DNA of 64,000 nt from Mucilaginibacter saanensis. GTDB taxonomy: Bacteria > Bacteroidota > Bacteroidia > Sphingobacteriales > Sphingobacteriaceae. Positions within the stretch are counted from its first letter, which is position 1. The number at the start of each line of letters is the position of its first letter. Below, piece after piece: positions 1-9,588 of this stretch. A program made the position numbers and the translations under genes. The notes beneath the pieces were generated by a model that did no database searches, had not been told where the DNA came from, and saw only the letters and a program-made list of their open reading frames with translations. The stretch is taken from the NCBI RefSeq assembly GCF_014200575.1, contig NZ_JACHBZ010000005.1, forward strand, positions 186,001 to 250,000, in the 5' to 3' direction.

Positions 1-1
1 G

Positions 2-1009
2 TCAATGCATTCAGAAGCTATTAATCACGATCCGGCCATTACCTTTTTTCAGACCGGTAACCAGTTGCCTGGCAGGCCATCCATAGGTTCATGGATCAGT
101 TACGGTTTGGGGTCCGATAATCAGAACCTGCCCACGTTTATTGTGCTGGTATCCAAAAACGGGCAAAAAGATCAGCCGCTGTATGCCAGGCTTTGGGGTA
201 ACGGTTTCCTGCCGTCACGGCATCAGGGAGTTCAGTTCAGGGCCGGTAAAGATCCGGTGCTGTATTTGAACAACCCGGATGGTTATGACGGTAAAGACAG
301 GAAGGAGATGCTGGAATACCTTTCAAAACTAAATCAGCTGCAAAACGCAGCCTATGGCGATCCGGAGGTAGATGCCCGCATAGCACAATATGAAATGGCC
401 TACCGCATGCAAACATCGGTACCCGAAGTAATGAGCACTGCCGATGAGCCAGATGAAGTTTTTGAAATGTACGGACCCGATAGTCGCGATTCTGGTACTT
501 ATGCCGCCAATTGCCTGCTGGCCCGTAAACTACTGGAGAAAGACGTGAAGTTTGTACAGCTCTATCACCAGGGATGGGATCAGCATACTAACTTACCCGG
601 CGGTATAGCTACGCAATGCAAGGCTACGGACCAGGCCACGGCTGCGCTCATTAAAGACCTTAAAAGACGTGGCTTACTGGAAGATACCCTGGTAATATGG
701 GGTGGCGAATTTGGCCGCACCGTGTATTCGCAGGGTAAGTTGACTGCCAATGATTACGGGCGCGATCATCACCCGCGCTGCTTTACCATGTGGATGGCCG
801 GGGCTGGTGTAAAACCGGGTATAACCTATGGCGAAACTGATGACTTTAGCTATAACATTACCAAAGATCCCGTTCATGTGCATGATTTTCAGGCTACCTT
901 ACTGCACCTGATGGGGATTGATCATGAAAGGCTTACCTATAAATTTCAGGGCAGGCGTTTCAGGCTTACTGATGTGGAAGGTAAGGTTGTAAGCAATATA
1001 TTATCTTAA
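2..1009 (+). CDS. DUF1501 family protein, 5' end cut off by window
   Basis: This is the C-terminal part (about 335 residues) of a DUF1501 protein. The reading frame is open to the window edge. The ATG at 5 is internal, because the residues after it align with residue ~157 onward of the complete DUF1501 protein at 52871-54328, so roughly 155 N-terminal residues are missing, including any Tat signal. Family blocks seen include IWGGEFGRT and [12 protein letters not shown]1501 proteins are usually exported and have an alkaline phosphatase/sulfatase-like fold, but no reaction is established. It is followed by an NHL protein and a DUF2231/cytochrome protein in the order repeated at 52871-57562. A DUF1549/DUF1553 gene would be expected just upstream of the window. 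Confidence 0.9.
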   Translation, partial: SMHSEAINHDPAITFFQTGNQLPGRPSIGSWISYGLGSDNQNLPTFIVLVSKNGQKDQPLYARLWGNGFLPSRHQGVQFRAGKDPVLYLNNPDGYDGKDRKEMLEYLSKLNQLQNAAYGDPEVDARIAQYEMAYRMQTSVPEVMSTADEPDEVFEMYGPDSRDSGTYAANCLLARKLLEKDVKFVQLYHQGWDQHTNLPGGIATQCKATDQATAALIKDLKRRGLLEDTLVIWGGEFGRTVYSQGKLTANDYGRDHHPRCFTMWMAGAGVKPGITYGETDDFSYNITKDPVHVHDFQATLLHLMGIDHERLTYKFQGRRFRLTDVEGKVVSNILS

Positions 1010-1151
1010 ATAAAAGAGTTAGGAATCAAGATGCCCGATTACATAAAAGCAACAGAACCCATGCAGGGAAAATATATTTATTTTCCTTATCTCTTGGTTC
1101 TTAATTCTTGATTTCTTTCCTTTATGTCCAAACAATTGAACAATTAAAACC

Positions 1152-2261
1152 ATGGGAAATTCAAGAAGAAATTTTATAAAAAACACCGTAATTGCATCGG
1201 CCTTAGCGGCAACTACACCTGCAAAAAGCTTTGCTATATTACATAAAGATATGAAGTCTGAAGATCAAACGATAGGCCACGGCGGCTTTACCTACAAGGC
1301 CGATAAGAACTGGGCAAAAATAAGCGTGAACAGCAACCCGCTGGCCAATTGTCACGAAATGGTGCAGGACAGCAAGGGGCGCCTTATTATGCTGGGCGAC
1401 CATACTCATAACAACGTGCTGATTTTTGATAAATCGGGTAAATTGCTGGATTACTGGGGCACGGCTTTACCGGGTGGTCACGGCCTGAGCATTAGTAAAG
1501 AGGGCGGCGAAGACTTTTTATTACTTACCGACTGCGGCTGGGCATTGGATCGCACGGGTAACAACTACGGTCAATCTGGTCAGGTATTAAAAACCACTTT
1601 GGATGGCAAGCTGATATTTGCTATCGGGCATCCGCGTACCATTGGTGTTTATAAAGACGATGAACCATTTAAACCTACCGAAACTGCTGTGGCACCCAAC
1701 GGTGATATTTATGTAGCCGACGGTTATGGCTCTGATTATATTATTCAATACGACAGCAAGGGGCAATACATCCGCCATTTTGGGGGGCACCATAACGTTA
1801 ACAAGGATCATAATTTAGTTAATGCACACGGTGTAACGGTTGATACACGCGATAAAAATAACCCAACGCTGATCTGTACCTCGCGTGAGGAAAACTGTTT
1901 TAAGGTATTTACGCTCGATGGTAAGTTTATTAAACGGATTGATATGCCCGGCATGTACGTATGCAGGGCCGTAATTAACGAACAGAATATTTATGCCGGT
2001 GTATGCTGGTCAAAAGATGCTGCTGGTAAACGTTTTGATTACTCAGGCTTTGTAACCGTGCTTGATGCCGATAATAAGGTAGTTTCAAATCCGGGAGGTG
2101 CCGCGCCCGTTTATAAAAATGGTGCGTTGCAGCAAACCCTGCAGGCTGTTAATCCGGTTTTTCAGCATGGGCATGACGTATGTGTTGACGAAGACAAAAA
2201 TGTGTATGTGTGCCAGTGGAATGCCTACCACACGGCCCCGGTAAAATTAACGCGTGTATGA
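1152..2261 (+). CDS. Tat-exported NHL-repeat beta-propeller protein
   Basis: This 369-residue protein starts with a twin-arginine signal (SRRNFIK) and a short hydrophobic stretch ending near ALAATTPAKSFA, so it should be exported already folded. The remainder reads as a six-bladed NHL-type propeller with repeated 'DG/NG..YVADGYG' blocks. Three histidines sit at matching places in successive blades (H110 in GGHGL, H226 in NAHGV, H341 in HGHDV). They are also conserved in the paralogue at 54345. In peptidyl-alpha-hydroxyglycine lyase, a propeller relative, three such histidines bind a metal, so a central metal site is a fair inference. It lies 142 bp after the DUF1501 gene, and its stop overlaps the next start by four bases (ATGA), implying translational coupling. 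Confidence 0.85.
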   Translation: MGNSRRNFIKNTVIASALAATTPAKSFAILHKDMKSEDQTIGHGGFTYKADKNWAKISVNSNPLANCHEMVQDSKGRLIMLGDHTHNNVLIFDKSGKLLDYWGTALPGGHGLSISKEGGEDFLLLTDCGWALDRTGNNYGQSGQVLKTTLDGKLIFAIGHPRTIGVYKDDEPFKPTETAVAPNGDIYVADGYGSDYIIQYDSKGQYIRHFGGHHNVNKDHNLVNAHGVTVDTRDKNNPTLICTSREENCFKVFTLDGKFIKRIDMPGMYVCRAVINEQNIYAGVCWSKDAAGKRFDYSGFVTVLDADNKVVSNPGGAAPVYKNGALQQTLQAVNPVFQHGHDVCVDEDKNVYVCQWNAYHTAPVKLTRV

Positions 2262-3592
2262 TATTAGGGAATATAACTGAATTTGCAGGCCACTTGCACC
2301 CGCTTATTGTGCATTTACCAATAGGCTTTATTTTACTGGCTGCTGTTTTTAATATCTTGTCTTATTTTAAAAAGTATGCAAATTTAAAGCCTGCTGTATC
2401 CGTAACCTTGCTCATCGGTTTTATATCGGCAGTGTTGGCCTGTATTTTTGGTTATATTCTTTCCCTTTCCGGCGATTATGATCCGGCTACTTTGAGTCAT
2501 CATAAGTTCTCCGGCATTATGCTGGCGGCTATCTCGGGTCTGTTATACTTTGTATCTACAGAGCGGGTGAAAAAAGAAGTGTTAATCCCCGGGAAAATAT
2601 TTTCTATAGTACTGCTGGGTCTTATTGTGCTCATGAGTTACAGTGGTCATCAGGGCGCAAGCCTTACCCACGGGAGTGATTACCTGACCATGCATACGCT
2701 GATGCAGGAGGTAAGGGATAAACCGGTCAGTGTTCAAACCGCCATGATTTATGAGGATGTGGTGGGACCCATACTTCAAAAAAAATGTTCGCAATGCCAC
2801 CAGGGCGGCAAGCAAAAAGGAAATTTATCGGTTGAGAGTCTGCAAACCTTATTCAAGGGTGGCAAAAACGGGCCTGCAGTGGTAGCCGGTAAGCTTAATG
2901 AAAGCGAATTGTATAAACGTATCACGCTTGATCCTGAACATAAGGATTTTATGCCTGCCGATGGTAAACCACCCCTTACCAAAACCGAAGTACAGATCAT
3001 CAAATGGTGGATAGGGCAGGCCAATGCCGTGCAAGGCAAAACCATAGCCCAGCTTAAAAATACCGATGCTATCAAACCCAAAATTGGTGCATACTTAGGC
3101 TTTAATAAGGATGAAGGAGGCGAAGGAGAAGAGAAAGGTTTTATACAAGCAGTTAATCCGGATATCCCGCTAACGGCAGATACCATGCTGATAGGCAAAT
3201 TAAGGGCTAAGGGATTAATGGTAAGAATGATGCTGAAGAAACCCATGATGCTTGATATTACGCTTCCCGCCAAATCCGGGTTAAAAATGGCCGATCTTCA
3301 GGGCGAACTGTTGCCGCTGGCCAAGAATATCATCTGGCTTAATTTGTCAGGTAACAACTTTACTGATAGCGACCTTGCCATATTAAAATCATTCACCAAC
3401 CTGGAGAAACTGAGGATAGAGAAAAACCCGGTAACTGACGGGGTAAGTAATGATCTGGTGGCCTTAAAGCATCTGGAAGCAGTAAATTTAAACGAAACCC
3501 AAATTACCGACCTGGCGGTAAATAACTTGAAAAAGAATCCCGGCATTAAACGCATATATACCTGGGGAACGGCCGTTAAACAAGTTAATTGA
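2258..3592 (+). CDS. DUF2231 membrane protein with c-type haem motif and LRRs
   Basis: A 444-residue protein. I place the start at the ATG at 2258, which overlaps the preceding stop as ATGA, rather than at the longer in-frame start at 2210. The N-terminus carries the DUF2231 signature (HPLIVHLPIGFI) and about four membrane segments over residues 8-150. Next comes a cytochrome-like segment with one CxxCH haem motif, CSQCH at residues 177-181, and an 'FMPADGKPPLT' block typical of planctomycete-type cytochrome domains. The C-terminal ~120 residues form leucine-rich repeats (IIWLNLSGNNFTDSDLAIL and following). The enlarged paralogue is at 55406. The likely role is a membrane-anchored electron carrier for the DUF1501/NHL partners, but no function is proven. 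Confidence 0.85.
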   Translation: MILGNITEFAGHLHPLIVHLPIGFILLAAVFNILSYFKKYANLKPAVSVTLLIGFISAVLACIFGYILSLSGDYDPATLSHHKFSGIMLAAISGLLYFVSTERVKKEVLIPGKIFSIVLLGLIVLMSYSGHQGASLTHGSDYLTMHTLMQEVRDKPVSVQTAMIYEDVVGPILQKKCSQCHQGGKQKGNLSVESLQTLFKGGKNGPAVVAGKLNESELYKRITLDPEHKDFMPADGKPPLTKTEVQIIKWWIGQANAVQGKTIAQLKNTDAIKPKIGAYLGFNKDEGGEGEEKGFIQAVNPDIPLTADTMLIGKLRAKGLMVRMMLKKPMMLDITLPAKSGLKMADLQGELLPLAKNIIWLNLSGNNFTDSDLAILKSFTNLEKLRIEKNPVTDGVSNDLVALKHLEAVNLNETQITDLAVNNLKKNPGIKRIYTWGTAVKQVN

Positions 3593-3617
3593 TTTAATGT
3601 AAGTTGTTTAACATAAC

Positions 3618-3645
3618 AAAGGGCACACTTAAAAATGTGGCCTTT
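3618..3645. terminator. Imperfect hairpin after the first cassette
   Basis: Arms AAAGGGCACA (3618-3627) and TGTGGCCTTT (3636-3645) pair with one mismatch around an 8-base AT-rich loop, 25 bases after the DUF2231 gene. There is no T tract, so this is only a possible transcript end. Confidence 0.35.
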
Positions 3646-3714
3646 AACATATATTCCTCATTGTAAAATTAACGTTATTAATTAACGAGGTTAGCTTAAA
3701 GTAAATCTTAGTTA

Positions 3715-3722
3715 TAAATTTG
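3715..3722 (+). promoter_or_regulatory. Candidate -7 box (TAAATTTG) for GH92 gene
   Basis: This matches the Bacteroidota -7 consensus TAnnTTTG. It lies in the 286-base gap before the GH92 start. No convincing -33 element was seen at the usual distance, so the call rests on the -7 box alone. Confidence 0.3.
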
Positions 3723-3878
3723 CTATGGTTCAATTTATAATCCATCAATATTGTAATTTAATCTATGTTTATCAAACTGGTTAGGGCATATATTTACCCG
3801 CCAATAATTGTTAAACTCAAAGTGTCCCTGTAAATGCTTTGCGATCAATTGTCAATAAAAACCTTTTTAAATAAAATA

Positions 3879-6206
3879 ATGTTCGCAAAAAATAGTATTG
3901 TAAAAACCATTTGTATAGCTGTAGGTATAGCGGTGTCAGTAAATGGCGCCTTTGCACAGCAAATGCAACTGGCAGATTATGTTAATCCGTTTATAGGGGC
4001 CAGTACCAACATGAAATCGGCAGGTAACCCTGCTGGTTTGGGCAAAACATTTCCGGGAGCAACAGTTCCGTTTGGCATGGTGCAGGTAAGTCCAAACACC
4101 ATTACCGGTGGCGATAACGGTTCAGGATACAGCTATGAGCATAAAACTATAGAAGGCTTTGCCCTAACCCAAATGAGCGGAGTAGGCTGGTATGGCGATC
4201 TGGGTAACTTTTTAGTGATGCCTGCAGCCGGGCCTCTGGCAACCAGTGCCGGTAAAGAGGGCAGGCATAATGGCTACCGTTCCTACTATGACAAGAAAAG
4301 TGAAAAAGCATCGGCAGGCTACTACGCAGTTACACTTACCGACCACGAAATTAAAGCAGAGCTTACGGCTACCCCGCATTGCGGCATTATGCGCTTTACC
4401 TTTCCCGAAAACAATGATTCACGGATACAGATAGACCTGGCCCGGCGTGTTGGCGGCACCGCAATTGCCCAATATGTAAAGGTGGTTGATGATTATACCA
4501 TACAAGGCTGGATAAAATGTACCCCCGAAGGCGGTGGCTGGGGCAATGGCGATGGGCAGGTATTTTATACCCTGTATTTTTATGCCAGGTTTAATAAGCC
4601 GTTAAAAAAATACGGAGTGTGGAGTGCAGACATTCCCGATAACCAGGGCCGCAAGCTGCAGGATGTGGAAAGCGCCCAATATCAAAACCTGGTAGCCCAC
4701 GCAGCGGTATTGCCGGGTGTTAAAGAAAAATTAGGCGCACACCTTGGGTTTTATACCGATTTTGCTACGCATGCCAATGAGCAGGTAGTGTTAAAGGCAG
4801 GAATTTCATATAACAGTATTGAAGGTGCCAAGGATAACTTAGATACCGAGATTAAGGATTTTAACTTTGACAAAGTTCATCAGCAGGCCCGCAGCCTGTG
4901 GAACAAGGCGCTCTCAAAAATACAGATAGCCGGAGGTTCAACCCAGGAAAAGTTTAATTTTTATACCGCCCTGTACCATACCATGATTGATCCGCGTACT
5001 TTTCAGGATGTTGACGGCAAATACCCCGGCGGCGATTTGAAAGCTCATGTGGCAGATCATTTTGTGAAAAGAACCATATTTAGCGGCTGGGATGTATTCC
5101 GGAGCCAGATGCCGCTGCAAACGCTGATTAACCCAAGCCTGGTAAATGATCTCATCAATTCGCAAGTTACGCTGGCGGCAGAAAACGGCAAGCAGTATTT
5201 TGACCGCTGGGAACTGATGAACGCTTACAGTGGTTGCATGATCGGTAACCCCTCTATATCGGTTATTGCGGATGCCTATAAAAAAGGAATTAAGGGTTAT
5301 GATATTAATAAGGCTTACCAGTTTAGCTTAAATACAGCTGCCAGGTACGGTAACGGTAACCGCGGTTTCAGCACAGGATCAAACAGTATTTCAGGAACCC
5401 TGGAGTATGCTTATTTTGACTGGTGCGTAGCGCAGATAGCAACGGCCATCGGCAAAAAAGAGGATGCCTCAAAGTTTTCGCAAAGGGCGCTGGCCTATAA
5501 CAATGTTTTTGATCAGGGGGTTGGCTGGTTTAGGCCAAAAGAAGATAACGGGGATTGGGCACAATGGCCTGCCGATGGCAGGTTGCAGCAAAATTATGGT
5601 ACGGTAGAAAGTAACCCTTACCAACAGGGCTGGTTTGTTCCGCAAGATGTACCGGGGCTGGCAAGGTTGTTAGGTGGTAATGAAAAAGCCATAACCGATT
5701 TAACCAACTTTTTTGAAAAGGCCCCCAAAAGCATGCTTTGGAATGATTATTACAACCATGCTAATGAGCCTGTACACCACGTGCCGTTTTTATTTAACCG
5801 TTTTGGAGCCCCGTGGTTAACACAAAAATGGACAAGAGCCATCTGTGAACGGGCCTATCATAATAAAGTAGAAGGCCTGGTGGGTAACGAAGATGTTGGA
5901 CAAATGTCGGCCTGGTATGTGCTGGCTGCAAGCGGTATAGCCCAGGTTTGCCCCGGCGATATGCGCTACGAGATCACCAGCCCGGTATTTAGTAGGGTAA
6001 AAATTAACCTGGATACTAAATACACCAAAGGCAAAGCGTTTACCATTGTGGCAAAAAACAACTCGCCGGCTAACGTATATATTCAAAGTGCCACGCTTAA
6101 TGGCAGGCCTTATCATCATTGCTATCTTGATTACGCTGCCATATCATCGGGAGCTACGCTTCAACTGGTGATGGGCAGCAAGCCCAACAAGGCCTGGGGT
6201 AAATAG
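3879..6206 (+). CDS. GH92 family glycosidase (alpha-mannosidase type)
   Basis: A 775-residue exported protein. The start is placed at the ATG at 3879, because it opens directly into a signal peptide (KTICIAVGIAVSVNGAFAQQ). The in-frame ATG at 3834 would add 15 non-signal residues. GH92 blocks are clear: YVNPFIG near the mature N-terminus, FPGATVPFGMVQ, ANEPVHHVPFLFN (E630 is the likely catalytic acid by family analogy) and GNEDVGQMSAW (around residue 670). GH92 enzymes are calcium-dependent exo-alpha-mannosidases acting on N-glycan or yeast-type mannan linkages; the exact linkage cannot be read here. The gene stands alone and converges on the AraC gene with a hairpin between them. Confidence 0.92.
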   Translation: MFAKNSIVKTICIAVGIAVSVNGAFAQQMQLADYVNPFIGASTNMKSAGNPAGLGKTFPGATVPFGMVQVSPNTITGGDNGSGYSYEHKTIEGFALTQMSGVGWYGDLGNFLVMPAAGPLATSAGKEGRHNGYRSYYDKKSEKASAGYYAVTLTDHEIKAELTATPHCGIMRFTFPENNDSRIQIDLARRVGGTAIAQYVKVVDDYTIQGWIKCTPEGGGWGNGDGQVFYTLYFYARFNKPLKKYGVWSADIPDNQGRKLQDVESAQYQNLVAHAAVLPGVKEKLGAHLGFYTDFATHANEQVVLKAGISYNSIEGAKDNLDTEIKDFNFDKVHQQARSLWNKALSKIQIAGGSTQEKFNFYTALYHTMIDPRTFQDVDGKYPGGDLKAHVADHFVKRTIFSGWDVFRSQMPLQTLINPSLVNDLINSQVTLAAENGKQYFDRWELMNAYSGCMIGNPSISVIADAYKKGIKGYDINKAYQFSLNTAARYGNGNRGFSTGSNSISGTLEYAYFDWCVAQIATAIGKKEDASKFSQRALAYNNVFDQGVGWFRPKEDNGDWAQWPADGRLQQNYGTVESNPYQQGWFVPQDVPGLARLLGGNEKAITDLTNFFEKAPKSMLWNDYYNHANEPVHHVPFLFNRFGAPWLTQKWTRAICERAYHNKVEGLVGNEDVGQMSAWYVLAASGIAQVCPGDMRYEITSPVFSRVKINLDTKYTKGKAFTIVAKNNSPANVYIQSATLNGRPYHHCYLDYAAISSGATLQLVMGSKPNKAWGK

Positions 6207-6216
6207 ACTGGCGAAA

Positions 6217-6255
6217 TTACCGCCTGCCTGGCTATGTTAAGCAGGCAGGCGGTAA
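6217..6255. terminator. Hairpin between convergent GH92 and AraC genes
   Basis: Perfect 14-base arms, TTACCGCCTGCCTG at 6217-6230 and its complement at 6242-6255, lie between two convergent genes. There is no long T tract, so it may act as a bidirectional terminator or an mRNA 3'-end stabiliser. Confidence 0.6.
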
Positions 6256-6264
6256 GTATTGCAG

Positions 6265-7167
6265 TTACCCCATATTTTTTACAGTGGCCCTGTACTGTTC
6301 AGGTGAGGTGCCGATGTGCTTCTTGAAAATTCGCGAAAAATAGTAGGGGTCCTCATAGCCCAGCTCAGTAGCTACACTTTTAATCTTATCTATATTGGTA
6401 TTGAGCAACTGGCAGGCCCTTTGCATCTTGAGATGGATAAAATAGTCGATAGGGGGCATACCGGTAGCTTTCCTGAAAATGTTGGAGAAATGCGATACCG
6501 ATAGGCTGTGTTTAACGGCCATATCCTCAACCGTTAACTTTTTGCTCAGGTTACCGCGCATATTATTAATGGTTTTAGTAATAATGTCGCCATCATGCTC
6601 CTTATCATGCTGAATATGCCGTTGTGGAAATAAAAAGGTGGCCACCAGGTGGTAAAGGCAAAAACTGGCATTGCACAGGTTTTCGGTACTGTACCCCATT
6701 TCAAGAGTCTGGAAAATAGTTTGCCATATCTCTATCGCTTTTTCATTAAAAGGTATTTGTATTGGTCCTCTGTTAATACTTAAGTTAAGCGATTTATTTA
6801 GCGCGTTAATATTATCGCCGGTATAATGTACCCAATAAATGGTCCATGGGTCATCCTTATCGGCCCAGTAGCGCATATACTTATCAGTAGCCGGCAGTAT
6901 TATAAACTGATTGGTATGTACTTCATAACGTTTATTGTCAATAATATAATGCCCTTTGCCCTGCAGGCAGTAAATAAGTATATTATCCTCGCAGCCTTTC
7001 CGGCGCTCGCGGTAATGGAAACTTGCTTTAGGAAAATACCCCACATTGGTAATATAAATCTGGAAAAGTTCAGGGTCCCTTTCCAGGGCATCTCTCCATA
7101 CTTTTTGGGGGATACTGATCAGCTTTTCACCTATAAAGCCATCACGTCTTTTAAAGCCGTTACTCAT
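6265..7167 (-). CDS. AraC family transcriptional regulator
   Basis: A 300-residue cytoplasmic regulator. The N-terminal ~170 residues look like the cupin-type sugar-binding domain of AraC proteins (block GKGHYIIDNKRYEVHTNQF). The C-terminal ~100 residues carry two helix-turn-helix units, with LTVEDMAVKHSLSVSHFS in the first and the standard SVATELGYEDPYYFSRIFKK block in the second. It is divergent from the fucose catabolism operon starting at 7522, across a 354-base gap. The simplest inference is that it senses fucose or a related sugar and activates that operon. Control of the GH92 gene is also possible. Confidence 0.9.
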   Translation of the reverse strand: MSNGFKRRDGFIGEKLISIPQKVWRDALERDPELFQIYITNVGYFPKASFHYRERRKGCEDNILIYCLQGKGHYIIDNKRYEVHTNQFIILPATDKYMRYWADKDDPWTIYWVHYTGDNINALNKSLNLSINRGPIQIPFNEKAIEIWQTIFQTLEMGYSTENLCNASFCLYHLVATFLFPQRHIQHDKEHDGDIITKTINNMRGNLSKKLTVEDMAVKHSLSVSHFSNIFRKATGMPPIDYFIHLKMQRACQLLNTNIDKIKSVATELGYEDPYYFSRIFKKHIGTSPEQYRATVKNMG

Positions 7168-7521
7168 GAAAGTAATAATTGGTTTTACAATGGAATATTA
7201 CATTATAAAAAGGTTTTATCTGTAATTCCTATGCTATTATAGATAAAATAAACAGCAAATACAATCATTTGAGCGCTATTGTAAACCAATAATAGCATTA
7301 TGCCAATATAACGCATCATCAGAGGTGGCTTTAATGGTATAATCCATCAAAAAAACTGTATTGCCTATTATACTGTATGTTGCAGGCAGTTACTTTTGAG
7401 TGTTTAGTAATCACCAATTTTAAACACATCGGTTAATAATTTTTTAAGGGAGTCCTGTGGTTTTTAAATACTGCAACACTAAAGCATTTATACAATGCCT
7501 TAGTTTAACTATAACATCATT
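7168..7521. other. Divergent regulatory gap between AraC and fucose operon
   Basis: 354 AT-rich bases without a coding region. The only site picked out is a TAnnTTTG-type box at 7391-7398 facing the fucose operon. No clear palindromic or repeated AraC half-sites were identified by eye. Confidence 0.5.
7391..7398 (+). promoter_or_regulatory. Candidate -7 box (TACTTTTG) of the fucose operon
   Basis: Exact match to TAnnTTTG, 123 bases before the SDR start. No well-spaced -33 element was found. The position fits an operon promoter divergent from the AraC gene. Confidence 0.3.
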
Positions 7522-8307
7522 ATGCTACTAAAAAACAAAGTGATCTTTTTAACCGGCGGTACCGAGGGCATTGGCCTGGAGTGCGCCAGGTTATATCATG
7601 CAGCGGGGGCACAGCTCAGCATTATTTCCAATACCGAAAAAAGTATTGTGGAAGCCCGCGAAAGACTACCGGATAATGATATACGCTTCATCAACGCCGA
7701 TGTATCTATAGCTGCTGATATGCAGCGGGCCATTGCCGAAACAGTTGCCCATTTCGGTAAAATAGATGTTATTCATAACAATGCGGGTATCTCTAATCCG
7801 TCAAAGGCCATTCACGAAACTACCGAGGACGAATGGAACAGGTTGTTTGATGTAAATGTGAAGGGTATTTATAACACCACCAGGTTTGGTATTGACGAAT
7901 TGAAGAAGACAAGGGGAAATATATTGCATACCAGCAGCCTGGTGGGCGATATAGGGCAGGAGATACATGCAGCTTACAGTGCCACAAAAGGGGCTGTAAA
8001 TGCCTTAACCAAATCAATGGCGTTAGATTATGCTAATTTCGGTATTCGGGTAAATGCGGTGGCCCCGGCCGGTGTCTGGACCCCGATGCTACGCACCTGG
8101 AGCAAGCAGCAGCCCGATTCAACCACTATTGAAAACTATCTCGACCAAATACATGCACTTGGCTATTGCCCTGAGGGGGATGTTGTTGCAGATGCCTGCT
8201 TATTCCTGGTATCTGACCAGGCACGTTTTATTACCGGTTGTATTTTGCCGGTATCTGGCGGGGCCGAATTGGGCTACAGGCGAGTTATAAACCAATCTAA
8301 TCAGTAA
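7522..8307 (+). CDS. SDR oxidoreductase, probable L-fucose dehydrogenase
   Basis: A 261-residue classical short-chain dehydrogenase. The cofactor motif is TGGTEGIG near the N-terminus, NNAG follows, and the catalytic set is S139, Y152 and K156 (YSATK). The blocks SSLVGDIGQ, GVWTPML and the C-terminal GGAELGY closely resemble human HSD17B14-type SDRs, which are known to oxidise L-fucose. This supports L-fucose:NAD(P) 1-dehydrogenase, giving L-fuconolactone in the cytoplasm. It is the first gene of an operon with L-fuconate dehydratase (17-base gap). The alternative is a 2-keto-3-deoxy-L-fuconate dehydrogenase, another SDR of the same pathway; sequence similarity favours the fucose dehydrogenase. 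Confidence 0.8.
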   Translation: MLLKNKVIFLTGGTEGIGLECARLYHAAGAQLSIISNTEKSIVEARERLPDNDIRFINADVSIAADMQRAIAETVAHFGKIDVIHNNAGISNPSKAIHETTEDEWNRLFDVNVKGIYNTTRFGIDELKKTRGNILHTSSLVGDIGQEIHAAYSATKGAVNALTKSMALDYANFGIRVNAVAPAGVWTPMLRTWSKQQPDSTTIENYLDQIHALGYCPEGDVVADACLFLVSDQARFITGCILPVSGGAELGYRRVINQSNQ

Positions 8308-8324
8308 ATCAGATTTAAAGAACA

Positions 8325-9554
8325 ATGATAAAAAATATAAAGGTTGACGATGTGCGTTATGCGCTTGACGGAAGCGCGGGAAGTGATGCCATACATAAAG
8401 ATCCCGTTTACTCCTATGCAGTAACGCGTTTGTTTGATGACAGCGGTTTAACAGGTGTTGGTTTTGCCTTTACCCTGGGCGAGGGTAATGACCTGGTTTG
8501 TAAGGCTGCGCATTACTATGCCAGTAAAATCGCCGGTAAGGATATAGAAGACACGATGGCCAATTTTGGTGCGCTGTTTAACCAGCTTTCAAATGATCAG
8601 CAGTTTCGGTGGCTTGGTCCGCATAAAGGCGTGGTGCACCTGGCTCTTGCCTCGGTTACCAACGCCTGTTATGATCTGTGGGCAAAAAAAAGAGGGGTAC
8701 CGCTCTGGAAACTACTTACCGATCTGTCGCCCGAGCAAATTGTGGCCACCCTTGATCTGTCGTATCTCGAAGATGAGCTGACATGTGAACAAGCCATCCA
8801 GATGCTGCGCAGCCAGCAGGCAACCAGCAACCAGCGTTTGGGAGTTTTACAATCGGGCTATCCGGGTTATGATACGTCTATCGGCTGGTTTAACTATTCG
8901 GACGAAAAAGTGCGTGAAAATTGCAAGAAAGCGCTGGAAGAAGGCTTTACGGCCATGAAGTTAAAAGTGGGCTCTGTTGATCCGGAAAGGGATATTCGCC
9001 GCGCCCATATTGTAAGGGAGGTAGCCGGCGATAACGTAAAGGTAATGCTGGATGCCAATCAGCAATGGAACCTGCCGCAAGCCATATCTATCTGTAATAA
9101 ATTCAAGAGTATGAACCCTTACTGGGTTGAAGAGCCTACCCACCCGGATGATGTGCTTGCCCATAAAACCCTGGCCGATGCCGTAGCACCTGTAAAACTG
9201 GCTTTGGGCGAACATGTTCCCAATAAAATCATATTCAAAAATTACCTGCAGACCGGCTGCGCCTCCTTTATACAGGTTGATGCCGTAAGGGTAGGTGGTG
9301 TGAGCGAATTTATCACCGTAAGCTTATTATGTAAAAAATATGGCGTACCGGTAGTTCCGCACGTGGGCGATATGGGGCAGCTGCACCAGCACTTGGTATT
9401 GTTTAACCATATTTCTGTAGGGCACCAGGCATTGTTTTTAGAGCATATACCGCATTTACAACAGCATTTTAAACATCCGGTTAACATTAGTAACGGCGTA
9501 TATATTACGCCCCAGGAACCCGGCAGCAGCTGTGACCTGATTGCTTTGGATTAA
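8325..9554 (+). CDS. fucD: L-fuconate dehydratase, enolase superfamily
   Basis: A 409-residue mandelate-racemase/enolase-superfamily enzyme. It should dehydrate L-fuconate to 2-keto-3-deoxy-L-fuconate using an active-site magnesium ion. Every catalytic residue known in Xanthomonas FucD has a counterpart: K212 and K214 (KLKVG), metal ligands D243 (LDANQQW), E269 (WVEEP) and E296 (LGEHV), then D319 (QVDAVR) and H346 (VPHVGDMG). Block FRWLGPHKGVVHLALASV is also family-specific. It sits between the fucose-dehydrogenase-like SDR and a sugar symporter, which strongly supports a non-phosphorylating L-fucose pathway. A lactonase and the enzymes after 2-keto-3-deoxyfuconate are not in this window. Confidence 0.88.
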   Translation: MIKNIKVDDVRYALDGSAGSDAIHKDPVYSYAVTRLFDDSGLTGVGFAFTLGEGNDLVCKAAHYYASKIAGKDIEDTMANFGALFNQLSNDQQFRWLGPHKGVVHLALASVTNACYDLWAKKRGVPLWKLLTDLSPEQIVATLDLSYLEDELTCEQAIQMLRSQQATSNQRLGVLQSGYPGYDTSIGWFNYSDEKVRENCKKALEEGFTAMKLKVGSVDPERDIRRAHIVREVAGDNVKVMLDANQQWNLPQAISICNKFKSMNPYWVEEPTHPDDVLAHKTLADAVAPVKLALGEHVPNKIIFKNYLQTGCASFIQVDAVRVGGVSEFITVSLLCKKYGVPVVPHVGDMGQLHQHLVLFNHISVGHQALFLEHIPHLQQHFKHPVNISNGVYITPQEPGSSCDLIALD

Positions 9555-9588
9555 GAGGTGAGTTTAAGATTTAGTATTTAAGAATTTA

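Noticed and set aside
1067..1086. AT-rich 8-base hairpin between DUF1501 and NHL genes
   Set aside because: All A/T except two pairs, no T tract, and the genes on both sides appear to form one unit.
2776..3273. 165-codon minus-strand frame over the DUF2231 gene
   Set aside because: It is the shadow of a well-supported plus-strand gene with haem and LRR motifs.
3834..3878. Upstream in-frame start of the GH92 gene
   Set aside because: Adds 15 residues before a clean signal peptide; the ATG at 3879 fits export better.
6826..7242. 138-codon plus-strand frame over the AraC gene
   Set aside because: Opposite the AraC coding strand, and the translation lacks any domain.
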